DNA of 64,000 bases from Ampelomyces quisqualis (taxonomy: Eukaryota; Ascomycota; Dothideomycetes; Pleosporales; Phaeosphaeriaceae): assembly GCA_018398575.1 (NCBI GenBank), contig JAGTXZ010000005.1:372001-436000 (forward strand), written 5' to 3'. Below, piece by piece: positions 45,556-57,500 of this stretch (position 1 is the first letter of the stretch; the number at the start of each line of letters is the position of its first letter). The translations under genes were made by a program, and so were the position numbers. The notes below the pieces were generated by a model. That model was not told the DNA's origin, searched no databases, and saw only the letters and a list, made by a program, of their open reading frames with translations.

Positions 45556-46401
45556 CGTTAGGAAAACACAACATTAGTAACATCTGCGACATTAGCAACA
45601 CTGTTAACACAACTATACTGCTAGCTACTAGACAGTTCTCAACTGTACTTAACTGTCCCTAGGGTCCCCTATTTGTTCTGGCCGCCTAATTAGACAAAAA
45701 CGCTCAAATTGATCGACCTGATCCACTGGACCCACCTGCCCCACCCGCGCAATAACGTAATTATTCTAAAAACCTAAAATATAGAGTGGAATTCCCTCTT
45801 TAAAACGCACTATTTAGAATTTTTATAGCTGCTCTAGTTGCTAAGATGCACAGCAGTAAAGTTTGTAACTTTTTAATGTTCTTTGCTAAGGCTTGTTTTC
45901 GCTAAAGCTCTAGCACTTGAACTAGATAATATATTATATTTCTTAGAAAAAAAATAGTTACTAAAGTACAGATTTTACTCTAGAATATTTTAGTATATTA
46001 TATTATGTAGCATGTGCGTAGATCTGTTGTGTTAAACGTACTTTAAAGTTTTTTTAAAAAAGTTTATAACTTCAACGCGCTATATCTTAATAACTAGAGC
46101 AGCTACAAAAATTTTAAATAGTGCATTTTAAAGAGGGAATTCCGCTCTATGTTTTAGGTTTTTAGGTTACTTACGTAATTATGAAAATACAGCTATATGT
46201 AAAATTAGCGACATTAGTAACTCTGTTAGATCTAGCAACACTAGTAATACTGTTAAGTTGCTAGTAACTCACTAGCGACTTGCTAGCAACTAGAAGTAAG
46301 TAGGGTAACTTTAGCAAATTGTCTAGTAGATAGTATTGCTGTTAGGCTGCCGCAGGTTGCAGCGATTAGGCTAACTAGATTAATCTTAAATTTTCCTAAC
46401 G
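45556..46401. mobile_element. 846-bp terminal-inverted-repeat element with fold-back core (copy 1)
   Basis: The ends are an 11-bp perfect inverted repeat, CGTTAGGAAAA at 45,556 and its complement ending at 46,401, flanked by TA on both sides, as for a TA target duplication (Tc1/mariner-like, inference). Inside, about 45,755-45,848 and 46,082-46,178 form long imperfect inverted arms (sharing the ACGTAATTA, CCTAAAA and GGAATTCC blocks), giving a fold-back core of about 425 bp. No coding sequence remains, so it looks non-autonomous. The same element recurs in reverse at 63,188. Confidence 0.7.
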
Positions 46402-47145
46402 TATAACAGACTTACTAACAGTGTCCTATTTCTTAATTAGATTATTAAGAGCCTAGTAGTAAGAGCCTAAGTTTACTTCTTTACTAGAAGTCTTCTCTTC
46501 TAGCTCTTGCTTTTAACGCTCTATCTTACGCAACAACAAGCTTTTAAGCGTATACTTATTATACTAAAACGCCTTACTTCTATAGATCTAGATGTCTTAC
46601 TTGCGTTACTTAATTATCTTGTGTATAAAGAATATCTTCTCTTAATAAGATTGTAGTAAGTACCTACACAGCGCTGCTGCTAGTATAACTACCATCTTGC
46701 GCTCTCTTTTAGGAACATAGCTTACATAAGCAAAGCGCTTATTATACTTTCTACCTAAGCTATATAGCTTATTACTTTAAGCAGGACTTGCAGCGCTATA
46801 ATTCTAATTAATACTAAACTTTTCTTGTAACTAGTTAAGCAATACAAGTAGCTTAAGCAATATAAGTAGCTTAAGTAGTGTTATTAACCTTACTAGTATT
46901 AGGATTGTTTTAGCTACCTGCTTTTCCTTTTTCTTCTTCTTCTTATTACCTAATATAGGCACCTAATTAGAATTAGAATACTAAGCTACTCTTATACCTT
47001 GTAGCAGACAAGCAATAAAGATCTACAAGAACTCTCTTAATTAGACTAGTAGCGCTCTAGTTATATACATTATTCTATAAGAAGATAGTAAAGGTAGTCT
47101 TAGTAGTAGGCTAACTTTAGATTAATTAGATTTATTGTTATAAAG
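46402..47145. mobile_element. RIP-degraded flank of the TIR insertion
   Basis: TA-rich sequence that reads best on the minus strand, with a Lys-rich patch (about 46,920-46,960) and TAG/TAA-interrupted frames. It appears continuous with the sequence left of 45,556, so both belong to one older repeat into which the TIR element was inserted. Family not identifiable. Confidence 0.4.
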
Positions 47146-47449
47146 TTAATGTAACAACGCAAGTAGGTACAGCTATTAGAATTAAATTAGATACGTATTA
47201 GAGGCATATAGAAGTGCGTGTTGTATTAGAGATTCTAAATTAGCTATACACCTATAGGTCTTGTACAGAAGGACAAGAGAAACTTGTCCTCTATCTAATA
47301 CTATAGGCTTATATTTATAGTAGGCGTAGGAGCTAAGTTAGAGTGCTGTTAAAGCGCTATTAGTCCTAATCTATTAGCCTTCTACATAATCTATTACTAA
47401 GCCTTTATAAGGTATTAGATATAATATGTGTTTGCATATGCTTGTTATA
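47146..47449 (-). repeat. LTR of copy A (304 bp)
   Basis: Reverse complement of the LTRs at 54,281 and 59,291, with C/T and G/A differences. It contains the GGACAAG/CTTGTCC hairpin (about 47,268-47,290). It is the 3' LTR of the minus-strand element. Confidence 0.75.
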
Positions 47450-47771
47450 TTACCTCCTTTCTTAAAATTAATAGTCTCTATTAATTAGGTCTGTATTAGT
47501 GTTGTCTTAGATACCTTCTAAATTTTCTAAAAGTCTTATTTACTTTAACTTTAGAATTCTAATAACGCGTTATAGCTGTTTGTTATTATTATACTTAGCG
47601 CAGCAACGCGTTTGTTATTCTAACTTTACCTAGAGTTCTAGGAGCATATATATAAGGCTAGCCCTTAGTATACTACTTTTTTATACTCTTTCTCTACACG
47701 TTTATATGCCTACTACTATTTAACTACCTTCCTAATTTAATTATTAGCTAACTGTTTTGCAGATACACATA

Positions 47772-48461
47772 ATGCCTATTCCTGTCTCTTCTAGAGCTTA
47801 TTCTCTAGCCTATTAGGTTGTTTGCTTGCAGGCTGCAAGGGCTTTTACCTGCAGCTAATTTAATATTAAGTTTAAATTCTATTTAAACATATCTAAGAAG
47901 TATACTTATTGCACACTCTTAAATAAAAAGTGTTGCCTAGTTCTCTTATATGCAGGCTAAGAGTATAATAGCCTCTCTAAGGCCCTTAACTATAAGTTTA
48001 CTACTCTAGGTAAAGATAAGTCTAACAAGGTTGTGTTAGAGCAGAAGGTTACTATTAAAGAGGCAGCGTTTTAATTAGCTACTATAGTGCAAGTAAGCAC
48101 TGCATAAGTAGCTAACTTAAATAATACTAACTTGTTAGTTAGCGCTTATTACTAGAAAGAGGAGCTAGCTAAAGAGGTTAGAGTAATAGCTAAAGAGGTT
48201 AAGTTGCTCTAAAAGAGCACAGCTAAGTTAACTAGTGTAGTTGCTTAGCTAGTAGATGTTATAATAGCATTAAAAGCTAATTAGTTAGTAGAGTAGAAAG
48301 AGGCGTAAAAGGCAGCGCAAGAGGCTAGTACTTGTAGTAAGTAAGGCTAGAATAGAGAATAACTAGGTAGTGCGTTAGTATCTATACCTAAGGATTTAGA
48401 TATTTAAAAACGTTCTACTAGTAGTAGCAATAGTCTACTATTAGATCTAATAGAAGAGTAA
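47772..48461 (+). pseudogene. RIP-mutated antisense ORF between pol and 3' LTR of copy A
   Basis: In the direction opposite to pol, an ATG at 47772 opens a frame of 229 codons ending in TAA at 48459-48461. It is interrupted by about 15 TAG/TAA codons and no TGA, consistent with former CAG, CAA and TGG codons. The readable protein has a Cys-containing N-terminal part (YTYCTLLNKKCC), a Lys/Glu-rich middle (KEELAKEVRVIAKEVKLLQ-like helix) and a Ser/acidic end. A TATA-like ATATATATAAGG lies at about 47,645. It resembles accessory ORFs seen in repeats of Pleosporales, but I cannot name it. Confidence 0.55.
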
Positions 48462-48804
48462 GACTTCTATTGTTAATAGGTGTTACTTACTAGTGTAGTA
48501 GTTGCAATATTAAGTTTAATTTCCCTAATATAATTGTCTTGCAATGCTATAAGATCTTTAACTCTTTTTTCCTATACTATAATCTACTTAGCTAACGCCT
48601 GTAAAGGTTCTAGCTGTTTTAGATAGCGTTTATAGAACGCCTGCAATATGTATAGAGCGCCTATAAAGTTTAATATATTGTACTAAGTAAAGTTAGAATT
48701 ATAACCTACCTATTTTATATAATACTTTAGAATAGAGCAGTATAGCTTGCTAGCTAGAATCTCTTTAACTTTCTATTCTTTAACGCCTTAAATTAGGATG
48801 CTAG

Positions 48805-50290
48805 ATAGGTTTAGGCTTAGCTAACTAGGTAAAGGGTTGTTAGAGTCCTTGCAGAGGACGTCTAGAGCAAATACGTTATAGATCTTAGAACCTTTAGGTA
48901 GCTTTAGTTAAAATAAATAGCTAACTTGTTCTAGAACTTTAAAGAGGCCTTTCTACAATTTAGCAAGTTTGCAACTTAAGCAGGTAACAGATAGGTTTTA
49001 GGTTAAGAGGTAAACCTTGTTACCTACTACCTAATTAATAGGTTAATAATATTTATTTACCTTAGCAGCTATCTATTGCTGCGCCTTTTTTATATTGTCT
49101 TTAGCTGTGTGCTAGGCTGCATGCATACAGGTAGCTAAGCTTAAGGCATCTTTAACGTTTACATCTTTGTGTTTTAAAGAAGATAGTGCCTAATCTTAGC
49201 TCTATTATAGTTGAGATCTAAACAGAAGCTAGTATAGCGCTATACTAATTGCGGAGTGCAGCAGCGTAGCTTAGGCTTAATTAATTATTAGCAAGAGGTT
49301 ACTCTAGTTATCCTAGTAATAGAATATAAAAGGCCTTAATTGTTAAGTAATATACTTATTTATAATCTTAGTTTGTCTATTAGTTTGTTTATAGTAGGCT
49401 GTAGAAAGCTTAATTTATACGCCTAGGATCTTGTAGAACTTAGACTAGAATTAGGATATAAACTAGGAGTTACAGTTAGACACTATACTTTTAGGCATAT
49501 AGCTAAATTAGTATACCTATTAGATAAACAAGTAAGCTATTTCCTAGATAAGTTTAGGCTTAGCTAACTAAGTAAGAGGTTGTTAAAGTTCTTGTAAAGA
49601 ACGTCTAGAGCAAACACGTTATAGATCTTAGAGCCTTTTAGTAGTTTAAGTTAGAATAAATACCTAACTTATTCTAAAACTTTAAAGGGTCCTTTCTATA
49701 ATTTAGCAAGTTTGCAACTTAGGTAAGTAACAGATAGGTTTTAAGTTAATAGATATACCTTGTTACCTATTTCCTAATTAATAAGTTGTTAATATTTATT
49801 AACTTTAGTAGTTATGCGTTATTAAGCCTTCTCTATATTATCTTTAGCTATACGCTAGGCTTTGTATATACAGGTAGCTAAGCTTAAGGTGTCCTTAACA
49901 TTAGCATCTTTAGGCTTTAATGTAGATAATAACTAATCCTAGCTTTAGCGCAGTTTAGATCTAAAAAAGAGCTAGTATAGCGCTATACTAATTGCGGAGT
50001 GCAGCAGCGTAGCTTAGGCTTAATTAATTATTAGTAAAAGGTTACTCTAGTTGTCCTAGTAATAGAATATAAAGAGCCTTAATTGTTAATTAATATATTT
50101 GTTTATAATCTTAGTTTGTCTATTGGTTTATTTATAGTAGGCTGTAGAAAGCTTAATTTATACGCCTAGGATCTTGTAGAACTTAGACTAGAATTAGGAT
50201 ATAAACTAGGAGTTACAGTTAGACACTATACTTTTAGGCATATAGCTAAATTAGTATACCTATTAGATAAACAAGTAAGCTATTTCCTAG
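48805..50290. repeat. 743-bp tandem duplication inside the integrase region of copy A
   Basis: Units 48,805-49,547 and 49,548-50,290 are direct repeats; for example GCGGAGTGCAGCAGCGTAGC occurs at 49,251 and 49,994. The join lies in TTCCTAGATAAGTTTAGG. The units differ mainly by transitions, so the duplication preceded or accompanied RIP. Copies B and C carry the sequence once. Confidence 0.8.
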
Positions 50291-53200
50291 GCGTTAATAG
50301 TCTTATAATACAAGATAGAGATAGCTTACTTTAATAGGCAATTAATAATAACTATAATTTAATTATAGCTATACTAATTAGTTAGAAATATCTTAAAATC
50401 TATGTACAAATACTGTATAGGCCTATTAGAAATTAGTAACAGATAGAGAAAACCTTAGGATTAGAGCTGTCTTAGATAGAATCTTTAATAGAAAACGCAG
50501 TTTTATATATAGCGTTTATATATAGCCTCTATACCTTTCTAATAATATTACTAAGCTAAGAGCTAATACGTCTTTATAGCGCTTAGGTAGGTAGTAGATA
50601 CTTAATTATAGGCCTCTCTAATTAGTTAAGTATACAAGAGAAAATCTCTAGGTATATAAAGGCGTAAGTAATAAAGTAGTAGTTCTTTTTAGATGTAATA
50701 CAGCTGTAGCAGCGTAAGGCGTTCTTCCTTAAAGAAGTAGTAATTTTCTGCTAGTAGGGCTTTAATTAGTTCTAAAGAGTTAAGATTTAGAGGGGCACTA
50801 ATAGATTAGACTAAAATAGCTAAAACATTAATCTCTAGCTAGTTACAGACGTAGTTCTAAGCTAGTTTAGAGTTAACTAGAGAGTTTAGGCGTTTAAGTC
50901 CTAGAAGTATATAAGATCTATTATCTTGTTAAGTAGCCTTAACCTTACTAACGTCTTATTCTCTTTAGCTTAGGATATTAGCTTACTTGTTAAGCTTACT
51001 AGGCGTGTACTGAATACAAAAATTAAAAGAGGTAATAATCTCTACCTATTATGCTTAACGTGTATTAAAAACCTTAGTAGTTATAAAGTATTCTAAGAAG
51101 TAGTAGTCTAAATACACCTAGATTTAGCTCTATATAGAGGTAAGCTTAGCTCTTTACTTCTTAAATACTTTTAAGATAGTAAACAGTTCTTTATTATATA
51201 TTTTCTAATTAAGTTTAGCCTTAGATAGAGCGTAACTATAAAAGGCTATAGGATACTACTTGTTATTAGAGTGCTTCTAAGAGAGTACTCCTGCTATTAC
51301 TCTATCTAACGCGTTAGTTTCTAACTTTGTGTTATACTTAGAATAGAAATAAGATAGCGTAGGAATAGCTAGGAGTAAGGCTTTAATCTAATCAAAAGCC
51401 TGTTAGCAATTAATAGTCTATTTAAAAGGCGTAGCAGAACTCTAAAGCTTTATAATTAGTTTAGCTATATAAGAGAAATGCTTAATAAATTATTAGTAGA
51501 AACTAGCAAAACTAAGAAATAACTTAACGCTAGTAATTGTAGTAGGTTTAGCCTAGTTTTAGAGTACTTCTACCTTGTTAGAGTTAACTTTAGTGCCCTA
51601 GTTTGTTAAAACGTAACCTAGATACTTTATGCAGGTTATATAGAATTTACTCTTCTAAATATCTACTTAGAGTCCTGTAGTACGTAGGCGCTCTAAGACC
51701 TTTTAGACGTGTTCCTAATAGGAGTTTATATCCTCTAAGTAGATTAAGATATTATTAAGATATATAATATAGAAATTATTAAGATAATTAATTAGTATAT
51801 TATTTATGTAGCGTTAATACGTAGCTAGCCTATTACACAAACTAAAAGAAAGCACCTTATACTTATAGGTACTATAACAGGTTTAAAAAGTAGTATACTC
51901 TTTAGAGTTAGAATCTATACAAATTTTGTTAAAGACAGCCCCAATGTTAAACTTAGTAAAGATCTTAGCTTTAGAAGAACGTAATAGCAGCTTATTTATG
52001 CAAGAGATTAGATAAACGTCCTTGCGCGTAAGAGTATTAATCTTTTAGTAGTCTATATAGATGCGTATATCTCTATTTAGTTTGCGTATATAAAGAATAG
52101 GTAAAGTAAAAAGACTTTAGCTAGCTTTAATAAAACTCTTCTAAAGGTGTTTCTAGACGTAGGCCTTAGTGACTTTAAGCTCCTTCTAATTTTACTTATA
52201 CAGAAGACTAAACGCATTTAGTAATAGTTCTTTAAGAATAATCTTATAATTATATAAATAATAAGAAGGCAATTAATTAGCTGCAAACTTACTAAATATA
52301 TTCTAATACTAGGTGTAATAGGCAGGTAATTACTTATCTAATTAGTATTAATTAGCTGCGTTGTCCTTAGAGGCAAAAATCCTGTTAATCTTATATAGGC
52401 TAGTTGTAAAAAACTTGTTTTAGGGCTTCTTTATAATAAAGTAGAATGTATTAGCAAAAATAAGAGTAATATAGGTAGTTAGAGAAGGGTTAGACTCTAA
52501 GTAGGGTTGCTTAGTTAGGGTATAAGAAATCTCTAAGAATTTTTAGGCTAATAGAAGCTTTAAGCATCTCTTAAGACAATAAATAGAAGAAAGAAAATAA
52601 TAGTAAAAACTGTTTTAGATATAATAGTCTTCTTTCTTCTATAAAGCGTTGCGTTATTACATATTAAGATAGATAGTAGCTAGCACTATAGCTTAATGTA
52701 AAATAGTAGAAATAGAAAGTAAAGGATTATAAGAATAGAGGTACTTAGATAGCTAAATAAACTATAACCTATCTGTGTCTAATTAAATCTTAAATTGCCT
52801 TAACTATTAGAGGCTAAGTATACAATTCTAAGACCTAAGATTAAAGATAAGGAATAGATAGTTTAAAATCTTTTAGCTATTAATATTTAAGTGTAGTTAA
52901 ATATATTAAGTAACTACAAAAGTAATCTAATTCTTAAAGCTACGCACCTAAACCTAGAAGAAAAGCTTCTAAATAGGTTAATGTAAAGCTTTAAAAATAG
53001 ATAAAACAATTTGTAAATTTAAAAATAAGAAACCTTAAGCACTAGTGTTAACAAGAGTGTTAAGGCGTAAACTAATACCTTAGTTATAGAAAAGCGTAGG
53101 TATAAGGAAATAGAGACTGCAAAATAAATAAGAAAGGTTAAAGTAAGATAGATTATAACAGCTTAGGCCTAGAGAGGTAAGTTCTTTTAGGCGCTTCTAT

Positions 53201-54280
53201 TTCTTATATAATACACCTCCTAGTTAGGTTGCTCTTGTACAGTTTTAAACTTATCTACTTCTATAGTTTTAATCCAGTGTATATAAGGCTTTGTGCAATT
53301 ACTAAAGTAGTGTCCTAGCTTACTACAATTATAACAACTACTAGAAGTCTTTTATTAATTAAGTTTAGAAGTCTTAGTGAAAAGACGCACTATTATTAAT
53401 TAATAGGCTAGCGCAAAGTGTGTTAGAGCGCTAGAGGTAGTTGTCTAATTTAGCTCTAAGTTAGCTTATAGAGCCTGCCTAATTAGTAATTTAGTAGTAA
53501 CTAGTAATATACTTAGGTTAAGATTGTTCTTCTACTCTATATTATAAGCAGTAAGGTGTTCTACTATCTAATTAAATAAGTTCTTCTATTAGTGCCTAAA
53601 TCCTAGGTTAGAAACTTATAGTTCTAGGGTAATTTTTGTCTATAAATAGTAAAACTACTCTAAAGAAGGTACTTATTCCTTAACTGCAGAACTTAGAAAT
53701 CTAGCTTTAAACAGAGAGAACGTTTTCTTTTTATTTATCTATAATTAATTAAAGGCTGTACAGCTTTTAGCTACCTTGTTGCCTGTAATAAAGTAGGACT
53801 TACGTAGCTTAATTATTTGCTTAGCGTTCTAGAATTACTCTTAATTAGTATCTAATAAATATTAAGGCTTAAGATAGCCCTTAGCTAATCCTATAGTATA
53901 GCTCTATACTAGAGCTATACGTTGCCTTTTAGTCTAATAGTAATCTAAGTTAATTTTAAGTTAATCTTAGATAGAGGCCTGCTATTAACAGAAGGTAAAA
54001 TCTTTTCTATTACTAAGATTATTAATATTAGGCGTCTTTTCTAATTGTTAAGTTTAGTATAAACTTCTATAGCAATATAAGCGTTCTAATGTAAAGCTGT
54101 TAGATAAATAGTAAAGTGCAGAATTATTCTAAGGAGTTTTAGTAGTAGGTAAGAGCTTGTCTAGTCCTACTAAAAGAGTTAGTCCTTTCTTAAAAGAATT
54201 AATTTCTACTAACGTCTGTTTTAGTTCTTGTTGTAATTAATTAACCTCTATTTGCGCAGAGGTTAGATTTAGTACAGCTC

Positions 54281-54584
54281 TGTAACAAGCATATACAAAC
54301 ACATGTTACATCTAATACCTTATAAAGGCTTAGTAACAGATTATGTAGAGAGCTAGTAGATTAGGACTAAAAGCGCTCTAACAACGCTCTAACTCAGCTA
54401 CTACGCCTACTATAAATATAAGCCTATAGCATAGATAGAGGACAAGTTTCTCTTGTCCTTCTGTACAAGACCTATAGGTGTATAGCTAATCTAGAATCTC
54501 TAATACAACACGCACTCTTATATGCCTCTAATACGTATCTAATTTAATTCTAATAGCTATACCTACCTGCGTTGCTACATTACA
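54281..54584 (+). repeat. Left LTR of copy B (304 bp)
   Basis: Begins TGTAACAAGC and ends TACATTACA. A TATA-like TATAAATATA is at 54,411-54,420, and a hairpin AGGACAAG/CTTGTCCT at 54,439-54,459 lies just after it. It differs from the right LTR at about a dozen positions, all transitions. Confidence 0.85.
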
Positions 54585-57500
54585 AAAGAAACTTTGTCCT
54601 GCTAGTAATAGCATTTAGATAATATTGCTATTTACTTTTAAAAAGATTGCGTTAAAACGTCTAGAACCCTATCTAAATTAAATCTGTTTGCAACCTTAAA
54701 TCTATTAAACACAGTTAGGATCCCTTAGATCTTTTAATAGCTAAAGCTTTTAGGTTTAGATCTTCCTATTAACACAACAGTTAGGATTACTTTAGAAAAG
54801 TTGCGTTTGGCGCTACAATAGAAACTTAGAGACTATTAATAACCTAGGAGTATTAGAGGCAACGCTAATAACTCCCCCTAAAGAACTAACCCTAAGAGCC
54901 TTCTTCTAAGACAACTCTGTATTAACTGTAACAACTTAGCAACAGAGTGCTAAAGCAAAAAAGACAGACACTAAAGAACCTCTTTAGCCTAGAGCTGCAC
55001 TAAATCTAACTTCTGCCTAAATAGAAGTCAATTAATTACAACAAGATTTGAAACAGGCTTTAGCAGAAATTAATTCTCTTAAGAAAGGACTAACTCTGTT
55101 AGTAGGACTAGACAAGCTACAATATTTATTAGATACTAATCAAGAGTAATTCCAGAACGCTAAGCAAATAATTAAGCTACTTAAGTCCTACTTTATTACA
55201 GGTAACAAGGTAGCTAAAAGCTATGCAGCGTTTAATTAATTGTAGATAACAAAGAAGGAAACGTTCCTCTTGTTTAAAGCTAGGTTTTTAAGTTCTGCAG
55301 TTAAGGGACAAGTACCCCCTTTAAAGTAGTTTTACTACTTATAGACTAAGATTACGCTAGGGTTGCGAGCCTCTAACCTAGGATTTAGGCACTAATAGAA
55401 GAACTTATTTAATTAGATAGTAGAACACCTTACTGCATACAATATAGAGCAGAAGAACAACCTTACACTAAGTATAACACTAGCTACTGCTAAGTTACTA
55501 ATTAGGTTAGCTCTATAACAGAATTTAGAGCTAAATTAGACTACTACTACTAGCGCTTTAACAAATTCTGCGCTAGCCTATTAATCTATAACAGTGCGTC
55601 TTTCTACAAAGACCCCTAAGCTAAAACAACAAAAGACCTCTAGTAGTTGTTATAATTGTAGCAAGCTAGAAAACTACTTTAGTAACTATACAAAGCCTTG
55701 TGTGCGTTAGATTAAAGCTATAGAAGTAGATAAGTTTAAAGATACTTAAGAGCAACCTAACTAGGAAGTGTATTATATAAGAAACAGAAGCGCCTAGAAG
55801 AATACTCCTCTCTAAGCCTAAGCTGTTACAATCTATTCTACCTTAACCTTTCTTATTTGTTTTATAGTCCTTATTTTCTTATACCTATGCTTTTCTATAA
55901 CTAGGGTATTAGTTTACGCCTTAACACTCTTGTTAACACTAGTGCTTAAGGTTTCCTATTTTTAAATTTACAAATTGTTTTATCTGTTTCTAAAGCCTTA
56001 CAGCAACCTATCTAGAAGCTCTCCTTCTAGGTTTAGGTACGCAGCTTTAAGGATTAGATTACTTCTTTAGTTACTTAATATATTTAACTACACTTAAATA
56101 TTAATAGCTAAAAGATTTTAAACTATCTATTTCTTATCCTTAATCTTAGGCTTTAGAATTGTATACTTAGCCTCTAATAGTTAAGATAATTTAAGATTCA
56201 ATTAGACACAGATAAGTTACAGTTTATTTAGCTATCTAAGTACTCTTATTTATATAATCCTTTACCTCTTATTCTTACTATTCTATATTAAGCTATAGTA
56301 CTAGCTACTATCTATCTTAATGTGCAACAACGCAACGCTCTATAAGAGAAAGAAGACTATTACATCTAAAATAGTCCTTACTGTTCTTCTTCTTCTATTT
56401 ATTGTATTAAGAGATGCTTAAAGCTCCTATTAGCTTAAAAAATCTTAGAGATTCCTTATACTCTAACCAAGCAAAACTGCTTAGAGTCTAAACTCTCTCT
56501 AAGCACCTGCATAGCTCTTATTTCTGCTAACGCATTTTACTTTATTATAAAGAAGCTCTAGAACAAGTTCTTTACAACAAGCCTCTATAAGATTAATAGG
56601 ATTCTTGCCTCTAAGGATAACGCAGACAATTAAAGCTAATTAGATAAAAGATTACTTACCTATTACTTCTAGTATTAGAATATATTTAGTAAGTTAGTAG
56701 CTAATTAATTGCCTTCTTATTATCTGTATAATTACAAGATTATCCTTAAAGAACTATTACTAAATGCGTTTAGTCTTCTGTATAAGCAAAACTAAAAGAA
56801 GCTTAAAGCTACTAAGGCCTACATCTAAGAATACCTTTAGAAGAGTTTTATTAAGGCTAGCTAAAGTCCTTTTACTTTACTTATTCTTTGTGTACACAAA
56901 CTAAATAGAGATATATATATCTATATAGACTACTAGAAGATTAACGCTCTTACGCGCAAAGACGTTTATCTAATCTCTTATATTAATAAGCTACTGTTAC
57001 GCTCTTCTAAAGCTAAGATCTTTACTAAGTTTAATATTAAGGCTGCCTTTAACAAAATTTGTATAGATTCTAACTCTAAAGAGTATACTACCTTTTAGAC
57101 CTGTTACAGTATATATAAGTATAAGGTTCTCTCTTTTAGCTTGTGTAATAGGCTAGCTATGTATTAACGCTACATAAATAATATACTAATTAATTATTTT
57201 AACAATTTCTATATTGCATATCTTAACAATATTCTAATCTACTCTAAGGATATAAACTTATATTAAGAACACGTCTAAAAGGTTCTAGAGCGCCTACGTA
57301 CTACAGGACTCTAAGTAGATATTTAGAAGAGTAAATTCTATATAACCTGTACAAAGTATCTAGGTTACGTTTTAATAAACTAGGGCACTAAAGTTAGCTT
57401 TAACAAGGTAGAAGCACTCTAAAACTAAGCTAAACCTACTATAGTTACTAGCGTTAAGTTATTTCTTAGTTTTGCTAGTTTCTATTAACAATTTATTAAG

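Larger units (their letters stand above)
47146..54280 (-). mobile_element. Ty3/Gypsy chromodomain retrotransposon, copy A (RIP-mutated, 5' truncated)
   Basis: Minus-strand element read right to left: gag with a zinc knuckle at 53,295-53,336 still reading CYNCSKLGHYFSNC (intact CX2CX4HX4C); reverse transcriptase about 51,550-52,200; RNase H about 51,120-51,330; integrase about 48,800-51,000 including a 743-bp tandem duplication; and a chromodomain at about 48,615-48,775 (VKEILASKLY... then VGYNSN...). Between the pol end and the LTR sits an ORF on the opposite strand. The 304-bp 3' LTR is at 47,146-47,449. The 5' LTR and about the first 400 bp of the internal region are missing: copy A ends at 54,280, exactly where copy B's LTR begins. 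All frames carry TAG/TAA stops from RIP. Confidence 0.8.
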
